From positions 3,018,080 to 3,082,079 of the forward strand of contig JAQFVV010000141.1 of NCBI GenBank assembly GCA_028023455.1: a stretch of DNA of 64,000 nucleotides. Direction: 5' to 3'. The position numbers and the translations under genes were made by a program. Position 1 is the first letter of the stretch. Each line of letters starts with the position of its first letter. A model generated the notes under the pieces. That model had not been told where the DNA came from. It made no database searches and saw only the letters and a program-made list of their open reading frames with translations. The DNA is from Epiperipatus broadwayi (taxonomy: Eukaryota > Onychophora > Udeonychophora > Euonychophora > Peripatidae). This document shows positions 28,548 through 39,935 of this stretch, one piece after another.

Positions 28548-30758
28548 AACGAGCATAGACGTTCGTTACATTGTTTGTTTGTTTTTTTTTTAAATTTATT
28601 AAACATGAAAGTAAATTAAAAAGTTCGCATTTAAAAATTTTCTTTAAGAATTAAAAATTGAAATTAAATATCATCTTAAACTCTTATATATTAAATCGCA
28701 CAGATAATGAAAAATTATTAAAATAAAACTTTATTAAAGAAAAAGTATTTTAAAACTAAATTTTAAAAAGATTGGAGATGAAATTATATCTTTAAATTTA
28801 TCTTTAAATATATTTTTGATTTGAAAAACAGGTTAATTAATCAGAAATGGAAATGATTGTTAATTAGTTAAATGTAAACCAGCCTTCGGCATTTAAATGT
28901 AAAAACACCGATCAGATAGGAAAACAATAGAAACTATTAGCAAATAAGAAGAAATCCCTATGGAATAGGACCGCAGCGAAAGGACCATCGCATCGGTGAC
29001 GTAATGTAAATTCAATCCTTCACATTAATATAAAAGGAAAATTTGGAAATTATTAATCAGTGAGTGAGTTATTATGATTATTACGATGTGACAGATAGAT
29101 GTTAGTGCGGAGGTGTGGGAGAAGAGATTGAAGGACGCACGTTCAATCCCTTCAGTTTTGCTAGTAAAGAAAGAGAAATAAACTATCGTTTCCTACATTG
29201 AGGACCAATTAAACTAAAAAACCTCGGAATGAATAAATAAAACAACGGCTAAATGGATACCAATCTTAGGACGGCATGGGAATTCATGTTCATGGCAAGC
29301 AACGGATAAAGATGAACTTTTTAAACCGTAAGAACTTTATAAATAATGAACATTAAATTAAAATTTTCAGTATTTAAATGATTGCAATATTATCCTATCT
29401 GACCAACTTAATTTATTAATAATGTTATTTGATGTATTTTTTATTTATTTATTTAAAATCATTTCCATTTATTTAATTTTGTTCTTTAAGTTTTATTATG
29501 ATTTCTGTTTTCCGTTAAATTAAAATATATCAATGTTAAACTTAAGTCGGGCGTGAATGGCTGTATAGATTTGTAAAGTTATATTAGGGGAGGGTAATCT
29601 TAGGTTATTTGTTTCGTGGTTAAATTGGGTCAATGGATTGGATATATTGGTGTGATTAGTAGATGTAATATTGATTCGCTACGGGCAGAATCGCTTCCTA
29701 CGCCGCACACTTCCATTTGCCTATGGAAGGAATTATAAGTCGGATACCGCAGTTCCTTTCTATGGAGTTTTTTGTTTTATTGCTCTTCTTTGCAGATAGA
29801 TGTAATATTCCTATCTCATGGGAAGCAATTTCTTCTCTTAACTTTTTGTGCTGCCGTATTTTATTACATTGAATACATCGATATATCAGATGAATTGATG
29901 CCAGTTTGACTACGAATTTTAACCTAAGGTTAAATAGGGATAGAATGTTTATTTTCAAAAGCAAATCTATATGGTCTATTCATACTTGACCCTAAATAAA
30001 AATGCATTAAATTTAAGTTGTTTATAGACGCTTGCATGGATTGGTTATCGGTTAAGTATGTTTTGGGTTTTTATATTTGATCAAAATATATAGACATTCG
30101 ATAAATAATGATACCTTACGGTGAGTATCTAAAAAGTATTTATTCGGATGTCTTTTAAGTTATTGGTGACAATGCAAGTATCTTATGGTGAATACTATTG
30201 GGTTAAGTATAAATTTCCCTCCGCAATTGTCAGTAATCAATAATTTTGTATTTTGATCGTTTATGTTTACTTTGAAATGTTTTTGACCGTGAAATCTATG
30301 TAACCGATCTATATTCAACATTATAAACAAGCTTTCATAAATTTATCTGTGCGAACTTAATTAAAATGTAAAATTAGAATATAATAGTAATTAAATGTAA
30401 ATTAAAGTCAAAAATCAAAGTTAAAAATAATGTTAAATGTTAAAATGTAAAACTAATACTAAAATAATTTTAAATCTTATATATATGTGCATAAATAAAT
30501 GTTTGTATGCTAATTACTGGCAGTGGCTTATTTTATTTATTTTTTAATGTTGAAATCTAATTAGATAAGATATGATATTATTAAATCTCTGCTACTCCCT
30601 GAGCTAGTGACATGGGCTAACGACCGGAACTAAAATAAAAAAAAAATTTTTTTTTTTACTTACGTATCTGCCTACTTTATAAATTTTTCTAGGTTCAAAT
30701 GCCTAGATGGCACCCCATAGTGCAGTTTATGTTAAGTCTTATTCTCCATATCGTTACA
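28545..30758 (+). repeat. Solo LTR, 2.2 kb, with TATA/Inr promoter
   Basis: Starts TGTAACGA and ends TCGTTACA (perfect 8-bp inverted ends, TG...CA as in LTRs) and is inserted between (AT)n runs, so a target duplication cannot be read. A TATAAAA box and an initiator at exact spacing mark the promoter (29029, 29057). Blocks match copy 1 (1272-4563). No gag or pol lies beside it, so it is most simply a solo LTR left after recombination. A large terminal-inverted-repeat DNA element is a less likely alternative. Confidence 0.65.
29029..29062 (+). promoter_or_regulatory. Core promoter: TATA box and initiator
   Basis: TATAAAA at 29029-29035 and TCAGTG at 29057-29062. Taking the initiator A (29059) as +1 places the TATA box at -30, the canonical animal spacing. 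It is expected to drive the parent LTR element rightwards. Confidence 0.6.
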
Positions 30759-30909
30759 ATATATATATATATAATAAAAGAAGTCACAAATTGTGCAACT
30801 TGTTTTTAAACTTGTGATAAAATGTTTACTAGATGGAGCTTATCATTAGCTCCAAACAAGCTTTAATTATAAGTGCCAACAGAGAAAGAATTTTAAATCT
30901 CTATCATAA

Positions 30910-30975
30910 AAATCCTCATCTCCAGACCAATTGTTTTCAAGCTTAATGGCTCACCTCAGTGAAGAGTTAGGATTT
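30910..30975 (-). ncRNA. Degenerate hammerhead-like motif, family H3, copy 1
   Basis: Minus strand: AAATCC-TAAC-TCTTCA / CTGAGGT / GAGCC-ATTA-AGCTT / GAAAAC / AATTG-GTC / TGGAGA-TGA-GGATTT. Stem I is fully paired (6 bp with one G-U, plus 6 bp), with bases different from families H1 and H2, so it covaries. The first core has T at the last position (CUGAGGU rather than CUGANGA), so it is probably inactive or a variant. Confidence 0.5.
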
Positions 30976-31097
30976 CAGAAACGAGATCTAAAACTCCAAC
31001 TCAGAGCAGTTATTTAATACGTTACTATCAGTTTGAAAACTCACATTTTTCAGAAACGTAAGTTTCTTAAAATCTAGCTTTGTAAACCAGATAGCTA

Positions 31098-31130
31098 TAT
31101 GGGTCTGAACTCTGTTCAGTTTCACCATAT
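31098..31130. repeat. Palindromic box of the H3 family
   Basis: ATATGGGT then CTGAAC-TCT-GTTCAG (31105-31119) then TTTCACCATAT. Both the inner CTGAAC/GTTCAG and the outer ATATGG/CCATAT are inverted repeats. Confidence 0.7.
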
Positions 31131-31329
31131 ATTAATAGTTAAAGAAATATTACATTGCAAAATCCTTCAAGGGTACACTTATAATAATTAATAATAAATC
31201 AAGTCACAAATTGTGCAACTTGCTTTTAAGCTTGTGCTAAAATGTTCACTAGATGGGGCTTATCACTAGCTCCAAACAAGCTTTAATTATAAGTGCCAAC
31301 AAAGAAAGAATTTAAAATTTCTATCATAA

Positions 31330-31395
31330 AAATCCTCATCTCCAGACCAATTGGTTTTGAGCTTAATGGCCCACCTCAGTGAACAGTTAGGATTT
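31330..31395 (-). ncRNA. Degenerate hammerhead-like motif, family H3, copy 2
   Basis: Same layout as copy 1, but the stem II side reads GGGCC...GCTC and the second core is CAAAAC instead of GAAAAC, so an essential G is lost. Confidence 0.45.
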
Positions 31396-31589
31396 CAGAA
31401 ACTAGATTTAGAACTCCAACTCAGAGCACTTATTTAATACGTTACTATCAGTTGGAAAACTTGAATTTTTCAAACACGCAAATGTCTTCAAATTCAGCCT
31501 AACAAACCACAATTTGTGACTCATTTTATTAATTATTATAAGTTTACCCTTAAAGGCTTTTTGCAATGTAATATTTATTTAGTGCTTAA

Positions 31590-31625
31590 TATATGGTGAA
31601 ACTGAACACAGTTCAGACCCATATA
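31590..31625. repeat. Palindromic box, inverted H3 copy
   Basis: ATATGGTGAAA, then CTGAAC-ACA-GTTCAG (about 31602-31616), then ACCCATAT, in the opposite orientation to 31098-31130. Confidence 0.7.
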
Positions 31626-31745
31626 GCTATCTGGTTTAAAAAACTAGATTTTAGGAAATTTATGTTTCTGAAAAATGCAAGTTTTCAAACTGATAATAAC
31701 ATATTAAATAAGTGCCATGGGTTGGAGTTTTAGGTCTAGTTTCTG

Positions 31746-31812
31746 AAATCCTAACTCTTCACTGAGGTGAGCTATTAAGCTTGAAAACAATTGGTCTGGA
31801 GATGATGATAGT
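31746..31812 (+). ncRNA. Degenerate hammerhead-like motif, family H3, copy 3
   Basis: Plus strand: AAATCC-TAAC-TCTTCA, CTGAGGT, GAGCT-ATTA-AGCTT (a 5-bp stem II including G-U), GAAAAC-AATTG-GTC, TGGAGA. It shares the CUGAGGU core with copy 1, so the substitution predates the duplication. The outer half of stem I is partly lost (TGATGAT). Confidence 0.5.
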
Positions 31813-31984
31813 ATGATAGAGATTTTGAATTCTTTCTCTATTGGCACTTATAAATAAAGCTTGATGGAGCTAGTGGTAACACACACACACCTATATATAA
31901 TATTTTACAGTCAAAATTATTGTGTAATGATCATTTATAATAATTATAAAATATATAAATTAATAAACTACTAAACATCACATG

Positions 31985-32042
31985 ATTACTCTGGTTGGCC
32001 ACAGGATGGCAGTACTGTATGGAGAGTTTTGCCTTGTTTATA
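31985..32042 (+). repeat. H1 mini-element leader fragment
   Basis: GATTACTCTGGTTGGCCACA followed by GGATGGCAGTACTGTATGGA matches the H1 sequence between the hammerhead and the terminal repeat, in plus orientation and without the ribozyme. Confidence 0.6.
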
Positions 32043-32638
32043 TAAATTATTTAATAAATAACATTATTATAAAATTTTGAGAAGTGTGTTTTTTTTTAAG
32101 TTTTGATTTGTTGCATAAGTAATAATACCACTAAACAATTGAAAGTAATTTCCTTGTTATCTCTATAAAATATAATATATTGAAATTCAGAAAGAAAAGT
32201 GAAAAACAAAGGAAAAATAGCAGAAGAAATAATTGTACATTAGTAACTGGAAATTAAATCATCCAAAACATTAGGGATTGAACGATTGAGAATCCAACAC
32301 TGACTGTATAAGAAAATATATATAACTGTATCCTTGAAGAAAATGGTTGGGAATATTTCACAGTGACATATTTGAGGTTATATTTAGATTTATATTTTTT
32401 ACAAATATAGATAAATAATGATTTCACTATATTTCTATAAAAAGTGATATTAAATACTAAAAATGTGTATATAATATATATTATAAGAAATGTTTTATTG
32501 TTATTTAAAATTAAAGATAAAGATTTATAAAAAATACAATTTTAAAAGTTACCAATTTTTTTTTCTGACTAATGACAATGTCAAAAAGATTTAAGTCAGA
32601 AATAACAAAAATTGGATGAAATAAAACTATACTTTTCA
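32043..32638. other. Intergenic DNA 3' of the GPCR gene
   Basis: AT-rich; no gene or repeat seen. A minus-strand AATAAA at 32644-32639, about 65 bases after the GPCR stop codon, is a plausible polyadenylation signal. Confidence 0.5.
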
Positions 32639-32705
32639 TTTATTAATTTTTATTATATTGTCAATAAATTTTGGATTAAACTGTTCAGTTCAACTATTCT
32701 ATATT

Positions 32706-33668
32706 TTACCTTTGTTCAATTTTACTTTTATTAAAACTACAGGTTATAATTTTTATGTAGGTTCTTCGGAAGCTTTTATTTGTAACACCATAAATAATAG
32801 GACTGCATATTGAGTGTGAAAGGGTCAACAACATAACTCCCCTTAATAAAATTGGCGGAAGTTTATAAAAAACATTCAAACACACTACAATTGGAAACGG
32901 AATAAAAGATAAAACAAAAATTATAAATATTACAAACATTGTTTTTGTCAGTTTAATATTCTGGGAGGATCTCTTGCGGAATGTTTCTGATGAATTCATG
33001 AGCAACAAATTATTCTCCGAAGATTTAATTGCTTTAAATATATTGTAGTATGAAATAGTTACAGTAGGAAATGCTATAGGGTACATAACAAGTACATATA
33101 TACAAATAAAATAGATTGCTGTATTATTAATTTCTAAAAAACATTCTTTTAAATTATTATTATTATATATTACATTGAACAATCCAGATGAAAATGTAAA
33201 AATGTTAACCGAAACTCCCCACAACCAACTAAATGATAACATTAATATGACCTTTCTTTTAGTAAATATTTTATTATAAATTGTAGAATCTTTACAAATT
33301 AGTATATAGCGACTAAAAGCAATCTGTGAAGAAATAAGTATAATTTCACCACCTCCTAATAATAAACAGAAAAATGAAAAATCGCATCCAAACTCCATGC
33401 TTTTGTTCAAAATTAGATTATAAACAAAATGAGGGCTAGACAGACCACCTACGCATAAATCCGATAACGATAAATTTGCTATATATATGTAAGGTATTGT
33501 TCTCATTTCTTTAAATATTATAACGGACATTATGACTAATATATTTCCATATAAAGAAAGAACATGTAATGTAAATGTAACACTAATATCAATATAATCA
33601 AAAGTTGAAAAATATTGATGGTCTGAATTATAAAACGTAGAATTGGAAGATCTTGAAATATTTAACAT
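32706..33668 (-). CDS. Rhodopsin-class (class A) G protein-coupled receptor, 320 aa
   Basis: A seven-helix plasma-membrane receptor in one uninterrupted coding exon. Visible marks: N-glycosylation sites at residues 3, 9 and 181; TM1 with GN at 41-42; TM2 LSLSD with the sodium-site Asp70; Cys95 and Cys176 for the extracellular disulphide; TM3 ending SRY (119-121) instead of DRY; TM4 Trp148/150; TM6 with FIPFP in place of CWLP; TM7 ending SPIIY (289-293) instead of NPxxY; an FRR helix 8 and Cys310 as a possible palmitoylation site. Length and the RYILIC...YNKIF pattern recall invertebrate melatonin/moody-like orphan receptors; the ligand is unknown. Start: the ATG gives a normal short N-terminus. 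A splice-acceptor-like TTTTCACAG precedes it (AG at 33704-33703), so a 5' UTR exon upstream is likely. Replacement of both the DRY and NPxxY key residues suggests altered coupling or a fast-evolving receptor. Confidence 0.85.
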   Translation of the reverse strand: MLNISRSSNSTFYNSDHQYFSTFDYIDISVTFTLHVLSLYGNILVIMSVIIFKEMRTIPYIYIANLSLSDLCVGGLSSPHFVYNLILNKSMEFGCDFSFFCLLLGGGEIILISSQIAFSRYILICKDSTIYNKIFTKRKVILMLSFSWLWGVSVNIFTFSSGLFNVIYNNNNLKECFLEINNTAIYFICIYVLVMYPIAFPTVTISYYNIFKAIKSSENNLLLMNSSETFRKRSSQNIKLTKTMFVIFIIFVLSFIPFPIVVCLNVFYKLPPILLRGVMLLTLSHSICSPIIYGVTNKSFRRTYIKIITCSFNKSKIEQR

Positions 33669-33702
33669 TTATACTTGTTAAAAGTCATCGAACTCAGTAA
33701 AT

Positions 33703-33715
33703 CTGTGAAAAGTAA
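33703..33715 (-). promoter_or_regulatory. Candidate 3' splice site before the GPCR start codon
   Basis: On the minus strand ACTTTTCACAG ends 35 bases before the ATG. A pyrimidine-rich tract with AG suggests that the coding exon is joined to an upstream untranslated exon. Confidence 0.35.
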
Positions 33716-33719
33716 TCCA

Positions 33720-36240
33720 TTCTGTAAATAAACAAAAATAAATCAAGTAATTTAAATCTATTTATTTATCTATTTATCCATTAATCCATCTATCTACCTA
33801 TCTATCTATCTATTTATACATATTTCCATACATATCTTTTCGTCTGTCTAATCTATCTATATATCTATATATTTAATCATCCATCGTTACATATATGTTT
33901 ACTTTTTCCCATCAATCCAAATGAAAAAGTAATATTGTTACTTATCCATTATATCTATCTGGAGATATATATATAAATTCATTTTTTCATATTATCTACC
34001 CAACTTATATGACTATTTCTTAATTTACTAATTATTCATTTATTGGTCTACCTATCTATATAATTACTTTCATATTTTAATTAATAAACTCCTTGATATA
34101 TTAATTTCATGTTTTATTTTTTATATTTTATAAAAAAACACCTGTTGTTTTTTAATTATTTTAATACCAAAACACAAATATTTTTATTTAGACAAAACAA
34201 AAATTATGAATCAGTTGAGATTTGAATTAATTTTTAAGAAGCACTTTATAGCTTCATCACTTCTCAATTCACGTCCTGTTATATTTAAGTTTCAGAAAAC
34301 AATTTGATAATTCACTCTGAATTCATACTCTTAGCAAAGCACACGTACAAACGTAAAACTATTATCCATTGAGTCATTAATCATTTTATTTCAACACCAG
34401 TATATACAAAAATATCTGATATTATTTGACATCTTTCTTCAATATTTTCATTTTATCCATTTATTCCTATAAAACTCCAAATCTTTTATATGTGTCATGG
34501 AAAAATGTTCATCCCCTTCCTGAAAAATCAACTATAAAGGAAACTATATCACAAATATCATGTTCGTGTTGAATGGCAATAGTAAAGGAAAACTATTCTA
34601 ATAATAAATAAGATAAAAAACTTTTTTAAAAACTTAACATAACTGTCCTGGATAGTTTCTATACTAAGCAACTAATATTATAAAACATAACTGACTATCA
34701 GATGAGGTCATTACAAATATACTAAAATATTACATCTGAACAGGGCCATATGGCATGCAAAATGCATCGAGTATTTGGGCAACTATTAATTATAAACCAA
34801 GTGTTTTTTTCTACTTACAGATTATATATTTGGGCAATCTATATATACTGCATAAATGTTACTCTAAGATAGCTAAAATATACAACAAACGAACAGACAA
34901 ATAAATACCACAAATGGTTCTATAGTAACTCAAATTTATACCTATAATACATTCATAAAATGTGTAAGGTGCTAATGAATTCGCACAAACAAGTATATAT
35001 TGCTTGACAAAGAAAACAAAATTAATTTGAAATGTTTTACTGGATAATGACATAGAACTTGTAATATGCTATAGGATAAAATAAAATACTTTATAATAAT
35101 TCATGACATAGTAAACCAAAACTTCTAGGTTAATAACAACAATATTAATTTATTAATATAAACATTAATTTATTTGATATTAATTTATAAAAACAATTAT
35201 CCTCAATTAAAAACTCATTTAAAGTTCACCCTCACTATAGTGTAATTAGAGAATATGTATAATTTAAAATTAAAATTATTAATGCACATAGTAAAGAAAT
35301 GGTTACCTAAAATATTTCATATCAATAATATATATGGATAATTTTTAATATTATATTTTAAACAGAATAATAATCAAATAATATTTTTTATAAAGTTATT
35401 TAGAATTTTAAACTAAGTTATTCAAATACCATTAATGTTTTAATGGATTTTTTATTTGATTATTATTATTTAAGTTTGAATGACAAACCATTCTACAATG
35501 TAAATAATTCTATTATTTAAAAGAAATATTTGTATAAATGTTTATAAATATTATCATTATCATTTTTCAACTGTTGTTTATAAGTAAGATTTTACCCTGA
35601 GCATCTTTTATTGTATATAAAACTTCAGTTTAACCTTCTTATCAGCAGTATTTCCTTTGGCATCTTCATGTGACCACACACATATGTAAGGCTCCATGGG
35701 TAATTTAACCCCTGATTATTATGTAATTTCTTTCTTTGTCAATATTAAAACATAAATAAATTTTGCAGTATTTTATACATGGCATATTTTTATTAATCAT
35801 TCCGTTTAAGTCACAGAAATTAAATGGAAGGAACCCCTATGCTTCTCTTCCATGGTTTTCTACTCACAGTACATTTTTTTTACTTCAAGGTCAGAATTTA
35901 TTTATAGAGTAAGGCAAAATTAGTCATAAAACTTTTTAAAAGAAACACTGTATGTTTTCTTCTTTCTAAAATCATTTCTGTCTTTATAGTAACATAAGCA
36001 ATACAGAAACAATGCAGACTTTATTTTTAAATACTAATTTTGAACATATGATTTCTTTTTTTCTAAGTGGAATAAGGCATTGCTTTCAACCCATATAATT
36101 TATAAACATATTTATTTTAAATAAATAATTCACTTATTTCTGATATATTCAAAACAAATAAACATATTTTTATTAAATATTCAACTTGGAATTGTTTTCT
36201 TTATTTAATAACATAAACTATAGAAAAATAACAAATAAAG
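33720..36240. other. Intergenic DNA upstream of the GPCR gene
   Basis: No gene recognised. An imperfect (TATC)n/(TATT)n microsatellite spans about 33755-33870 and scattered TATC units continue to about 34070. Any promoter or 5' exon of the GPCR should lie here but cannot be picked out by eye. Confidence 0.5.
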
Positions 36241-36480
36241 ATATATATATATATGATAACAGATGGCTTTTCTACCAAAAACACCGCCATCTGTTATCAT
36301 AAATACAAGTGTTAGCAAGTTTTTTAACTTGTGTTTTTTTGTTTTTCATATATATATATATTGAAGCTGGAAATATAGTACATATTTCTGCTTCACCTAG
36401 TGCCAATGTCATCAGCACTAGTATGGGTTTGAACCCAATATTGTATATTGAGACCCATCTCATAATAGGTGGTAGTATAT
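36241..36480. repeat. Hairpin-rich repeat bordered by (AT)n
   Basis: Three strong inverted repeats follow an (AT)n run: ATGATAACAGATGGC (36253-36267) with its perfect complement at 36286-36300; CTAGTGC (36397-36403) with GCACTAG (36415-36421); and TGGGTTTGAACCCA near 36425-36438. A second (AT)n lies at about 36349-36361. Layout and the GGGT...ACCC box recall the hammerhead families, but no complete ribozyme core is present. Confidence 0.5.
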
Positions 36481-36499
36481 TTATAACCAATATTATAAT

Positions 36500-39390
36500 C
36501 TTTTATATAATTTACTTTTTTATAATAGTTTATTTATTTTATATTTGTAGAAATGTATATTGTGTTCATTTTATTAAATTGGCAGGAGTAAATAATTGAA
36601 TCCTAGATATCTATAAAATGTTACAAATATTTAAAATTCTTTCATTAAAGTCCTTTTTTTTCAATTAATCAGTTGGTAACATTTTATATTTATCTTTTGA
36701 TAAATATACATTAAAGGATCAATTATGTAAACAATTTAATATTTGTAAAAAATATTTTGTAAATTTCTACTTAAGTTTTATATCAAATATTAGGTTTAAA
36801 AGTCATTGTATTATTTATAGAATGTACCAAATTTCTAAAAAATTTGTGAATAAAATTTATGTTTTTTCTAATCTAAATCTTAATTAAATAGACTTTGTTA
36901 ATACGATGACTGATAAAATTAATCATGCTTGTTGCTGTTTTCTTTTAATTACCAAATGAACCCTTGGTGCAAGTTTAATGCCAGATTGTAGATTCCCTGC
37001 CCAAGCAGACACCAACCTCACAGAACCACTTAAAGCAATTACAATTGGTAGTTGTCAATGTAGATTGAATCTTAATAGATAAAGCCAGATCAGATAAATA
37101 GTAGAAAATTTTGATAAGAAGATTATTGAAAAACAGTTCACAGGAGAGAATTGATTAGTATATATAGTACATCATGCCTAAAGAATGATGAGGTAAAAGA
37201 TCAGCCATTGCTTTCCGGAGCTCTGTTCCACCAGCTCATCAATGCCATTCCAGTGCTCTCAACACCAAGTCCAAGTCTGTACTGTGTCAAGGAAGCCTGC
37301 TAAATGAACTTAATTTTAAAATGCATCTTTTAAAAATTTTCTCTTAAATTTAAAATTATCAATTCTTATAAAAATCTCACATTATTTTGATGCTGCAAAT
37401 TTATATTAAATTTTTGTTAGTTTATTTATAATATTGATTTACTGAACTGACAAGTATAAAACTCAATGAGCAACTAACTTTAAACCCTCTCCCTCTTATT
37501 TTCTCCATTTAAAAATAATTACAGGAGACTTCTTTCCCTTAAATTAATTGAGAAAGCTCATTTAGTTTTGTACCTTTTATAGTATAAATTTATTTTAAAT
37601 GATTGAAATTATTTTAAAAGTTAGGTATATTATTATTATCTCGAACTTAAAAGTGCCCTTGTAATTATTTCTGAAAGGATAATGAATTTTATTAAATCAG
37701 TTAAGTAAAATCTGTCCCAGTTTCTATAAAACAAATGTATTGAAAGAAAATCATTGAAAGTACATCTATTATAGCAATTTATCAGACATGTTTCATACAC
37801 ATATATGTTTATTTGTCAGTAAAATATTAAGATTGTGATCTATGCGTTATTATGCTGTATGTTGTCAAACTTCACCAGAAGTGAGTTTGATATTCAATGC
37901 CCCATATATGTTAATTAAAAGACAGTCTTATTTTGTAATTATCGATGATGAACTAATACATGAAATATTTGGAAAGTGTGGAAAACAATTTATATTTTAG
38001 TTTTATTTCTTGCCTTTTTTTATATTATAATTTATGAACCATTCATTAATGGCCTAGGGTTTCTGGGGAATTTCTATTATGTCAGGGAGCCGATTATTTT
38101 AATCAGGAATTAAATTATTATTTTTGTTAGTGATACACTATTTACCTATATATGTCTAAGGCATTACATAATTATAGTTACAACCATTTGTTTATGATTA
38201 TTCTTGCTTTGCTACTTACCCCTCAGGACCTTCGAAAGTTTAATTATGATCAGTCCAATCTTTTACTTTCCCTCAAAGTTGACATATTTCCTACTAGGAA
38301 CCTTTTCCAGGCATTGCCATTAAAAAGTGTATGGGAATTCCAGCACATCAAATCTATTATTACTATTCAGAGATATGTTTTGGATGGAGGGCCAACACTG
38401 CTCTCATCATCTACCTGTATATACCAGGGATTTCTTTTAGCAAAGCTACCCAGAGGATCACAACAGACCTCATTCATTCCTTGTTGTAATCTATAATATC
38501 ATACTGTCTTTATCATTATGTATATTTATTTACAAACCTGAAATGCTCTCTGTTGTGATGGCACATCCTTCAAAAACCAATCCCGTTAGTTAAATCTGAT
38601 TATTTAATTTAAAATGAACTATTTTGCTTTCCACACTCATCATAGACAACTGATTTAAATGTAATAGTGTTTTAAATACACATCGCTCATGCCTTATTAT
38701 TTATATAAAAAATATATTTATTTGTAATCTCTTAAAAAGGCTAATAATATTTTATTGCTGATTGGTTCTTGGCAGACCAATTAACAAATTTTTACTTTGT
38801 TATCAAATGCCTTGCATTTAGCCGCATCAAAACGAATTCAAGATGTACAATCACCTAGTTGTATAAACAAATTCAACTTATTTTGTATAACAATAACTCA
38901 ACTTATTTTGTATAACAATAATTCAATTTCTTAATAAATTCCTGTAATATTATTTTAAATTAGCTTAGTTTGTCAAACTCCGAATCTCTAATATTAATTG
39001 CCATAATTATTTACAATATGATTTAAATTCACTTCTTTGTAATGTTGTCAGAAAAAATTATAATTATTATGGTTCAAACCATTAGTAATCAATATCAAAT
39101 CACCTCTGTACCATTCTGTAATTGTCAGAATTCAATAAATCATTAATTTCTCATATAAACCATTTATTATTTTGAGTCTCTTTGCGAACCATGACCTCCA
39201 GCTGGGATGGAATAAAATCAAGAAGGGTAGTGTCATCACAAATGTTATCCATTAGTCAGAGAGGCAATAGTTCAGACAAATAAGTTAGGATTCATCCTTG
39301 CCCTGACATCTGCATCTTGTGCATGGTTGGATTCAAGGTACTTTTGCTTGGATTATTGGTCTTGTTGAATGAATGCACGATTTTGACTGG
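36500..39390. other. Intergenic DNA, nothing recognised
   Basis: No supported gene. The longest open frame (38152-38496, 114 codons) has no recognisable domain, no splice context and ordinary local composition, so it is not called. Confidence 0.5.
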
Positions 39391-39391
39391 C

Positions 39392-39394
<3 letters not shown>

Positions 39395-39484
<90 letters not shown>
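39395..39484. repeat. (AT)n microsatellite, about 45 units
   Basis: Pure alternating AT immediately beyond the 3' end of the RTE LINE. Confidence 0.95.
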
Positions 39485-39486
<2 letters not shown>

Positions 39487-39815
39487 TCATCATCAACCAT
39501 TATCAATCCACTGCTGGATGAAGGTCTCTCCAAGTTTAATCCATCTTGTCCGATCTTTAGCTTCTCTTTTCCACAACACCCCTGCACATTTTTTATTTCA
39601 TCCATCCATCTCATATGTGGTCTCCTTCTGGGTCTTTTACAATCTCTTGGAATCCAGTTTAAAATTTTAATTGTCCATCTATTATCATTTCTTCTAGAAA
39701 TATGTCCAGCCCAACTCCATTTCAATCTTTTAATTTTTTCAATAAGGTCAGTAACACATGTTTGTTGTCTTACCCATACATTGTGTTTTCGATCTCTTCT
39801 TGTTACTCCCAACAT
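39485..39815 (-). pseudogene. RTE LINE C-terminal domain
   Basis: Contains KWSWAGHISRRNDNRWT and GCCGKEK-type sequence, with a basic segment (KRPRRRPHMRWMDEI), characteristic of the region after the RT in RTE/BovB-like elements. It is in a different frame from the RT and separated from it by a frameshift in the 39815-39936 interval. Confidence 0.8.
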
Positions 39816-39935
39816 ACATCACTCCATACTCCTTTGAGTGGTCTGAAGTTTCTGTATTCTTATTCTATTAAGTGTCCAAGTCTCAGATCCATAAGTAAGA
39901 ACTGGTAAAACACATTTGTTAAAAACCATTCTTTT

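Larger units (their letters stand above)
30781..31890. mobile_element. H3 hammerhead-type mini-element cluster (tandem plus inverted)
   Basis: A unit beginning AAGTCACAAATTGTGC occurs at 30781 and exactly 420 bases later at 31201. The second unit ends in the inverted match CACAATTTGTGACT (about 31508-31521), giving a terminal-inverted-repeat element of about 320 bp. From there to about 31890 the sequence is an inverted copy of the first unit. Each of the three copies holds a hammerhead-like segment, and both outer copies hold the CTGAAC...GTTCAG box. The cluster lies just right of the (AT)n that ends the solo LTR; an (AC)n stretch follows at 31880. Confidence 0.7.

Noticed and set aside
36380-36425. 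CTGATGA on the minus strand as a fifth hammerhead
   Set aside because: No stem II leading into GAAA and no stem I partner could be paired. The strong CTAGTGC/GCACTAG hairpin instead places CTGATGA across its stem and loop.
38152-38496. 114-codon open frame
   Set aside because: No recognisable domain, no repeat or homologue in the window, and no splice or polyadenylation context. In 64 kb of sequence one such frame is expected by chance.
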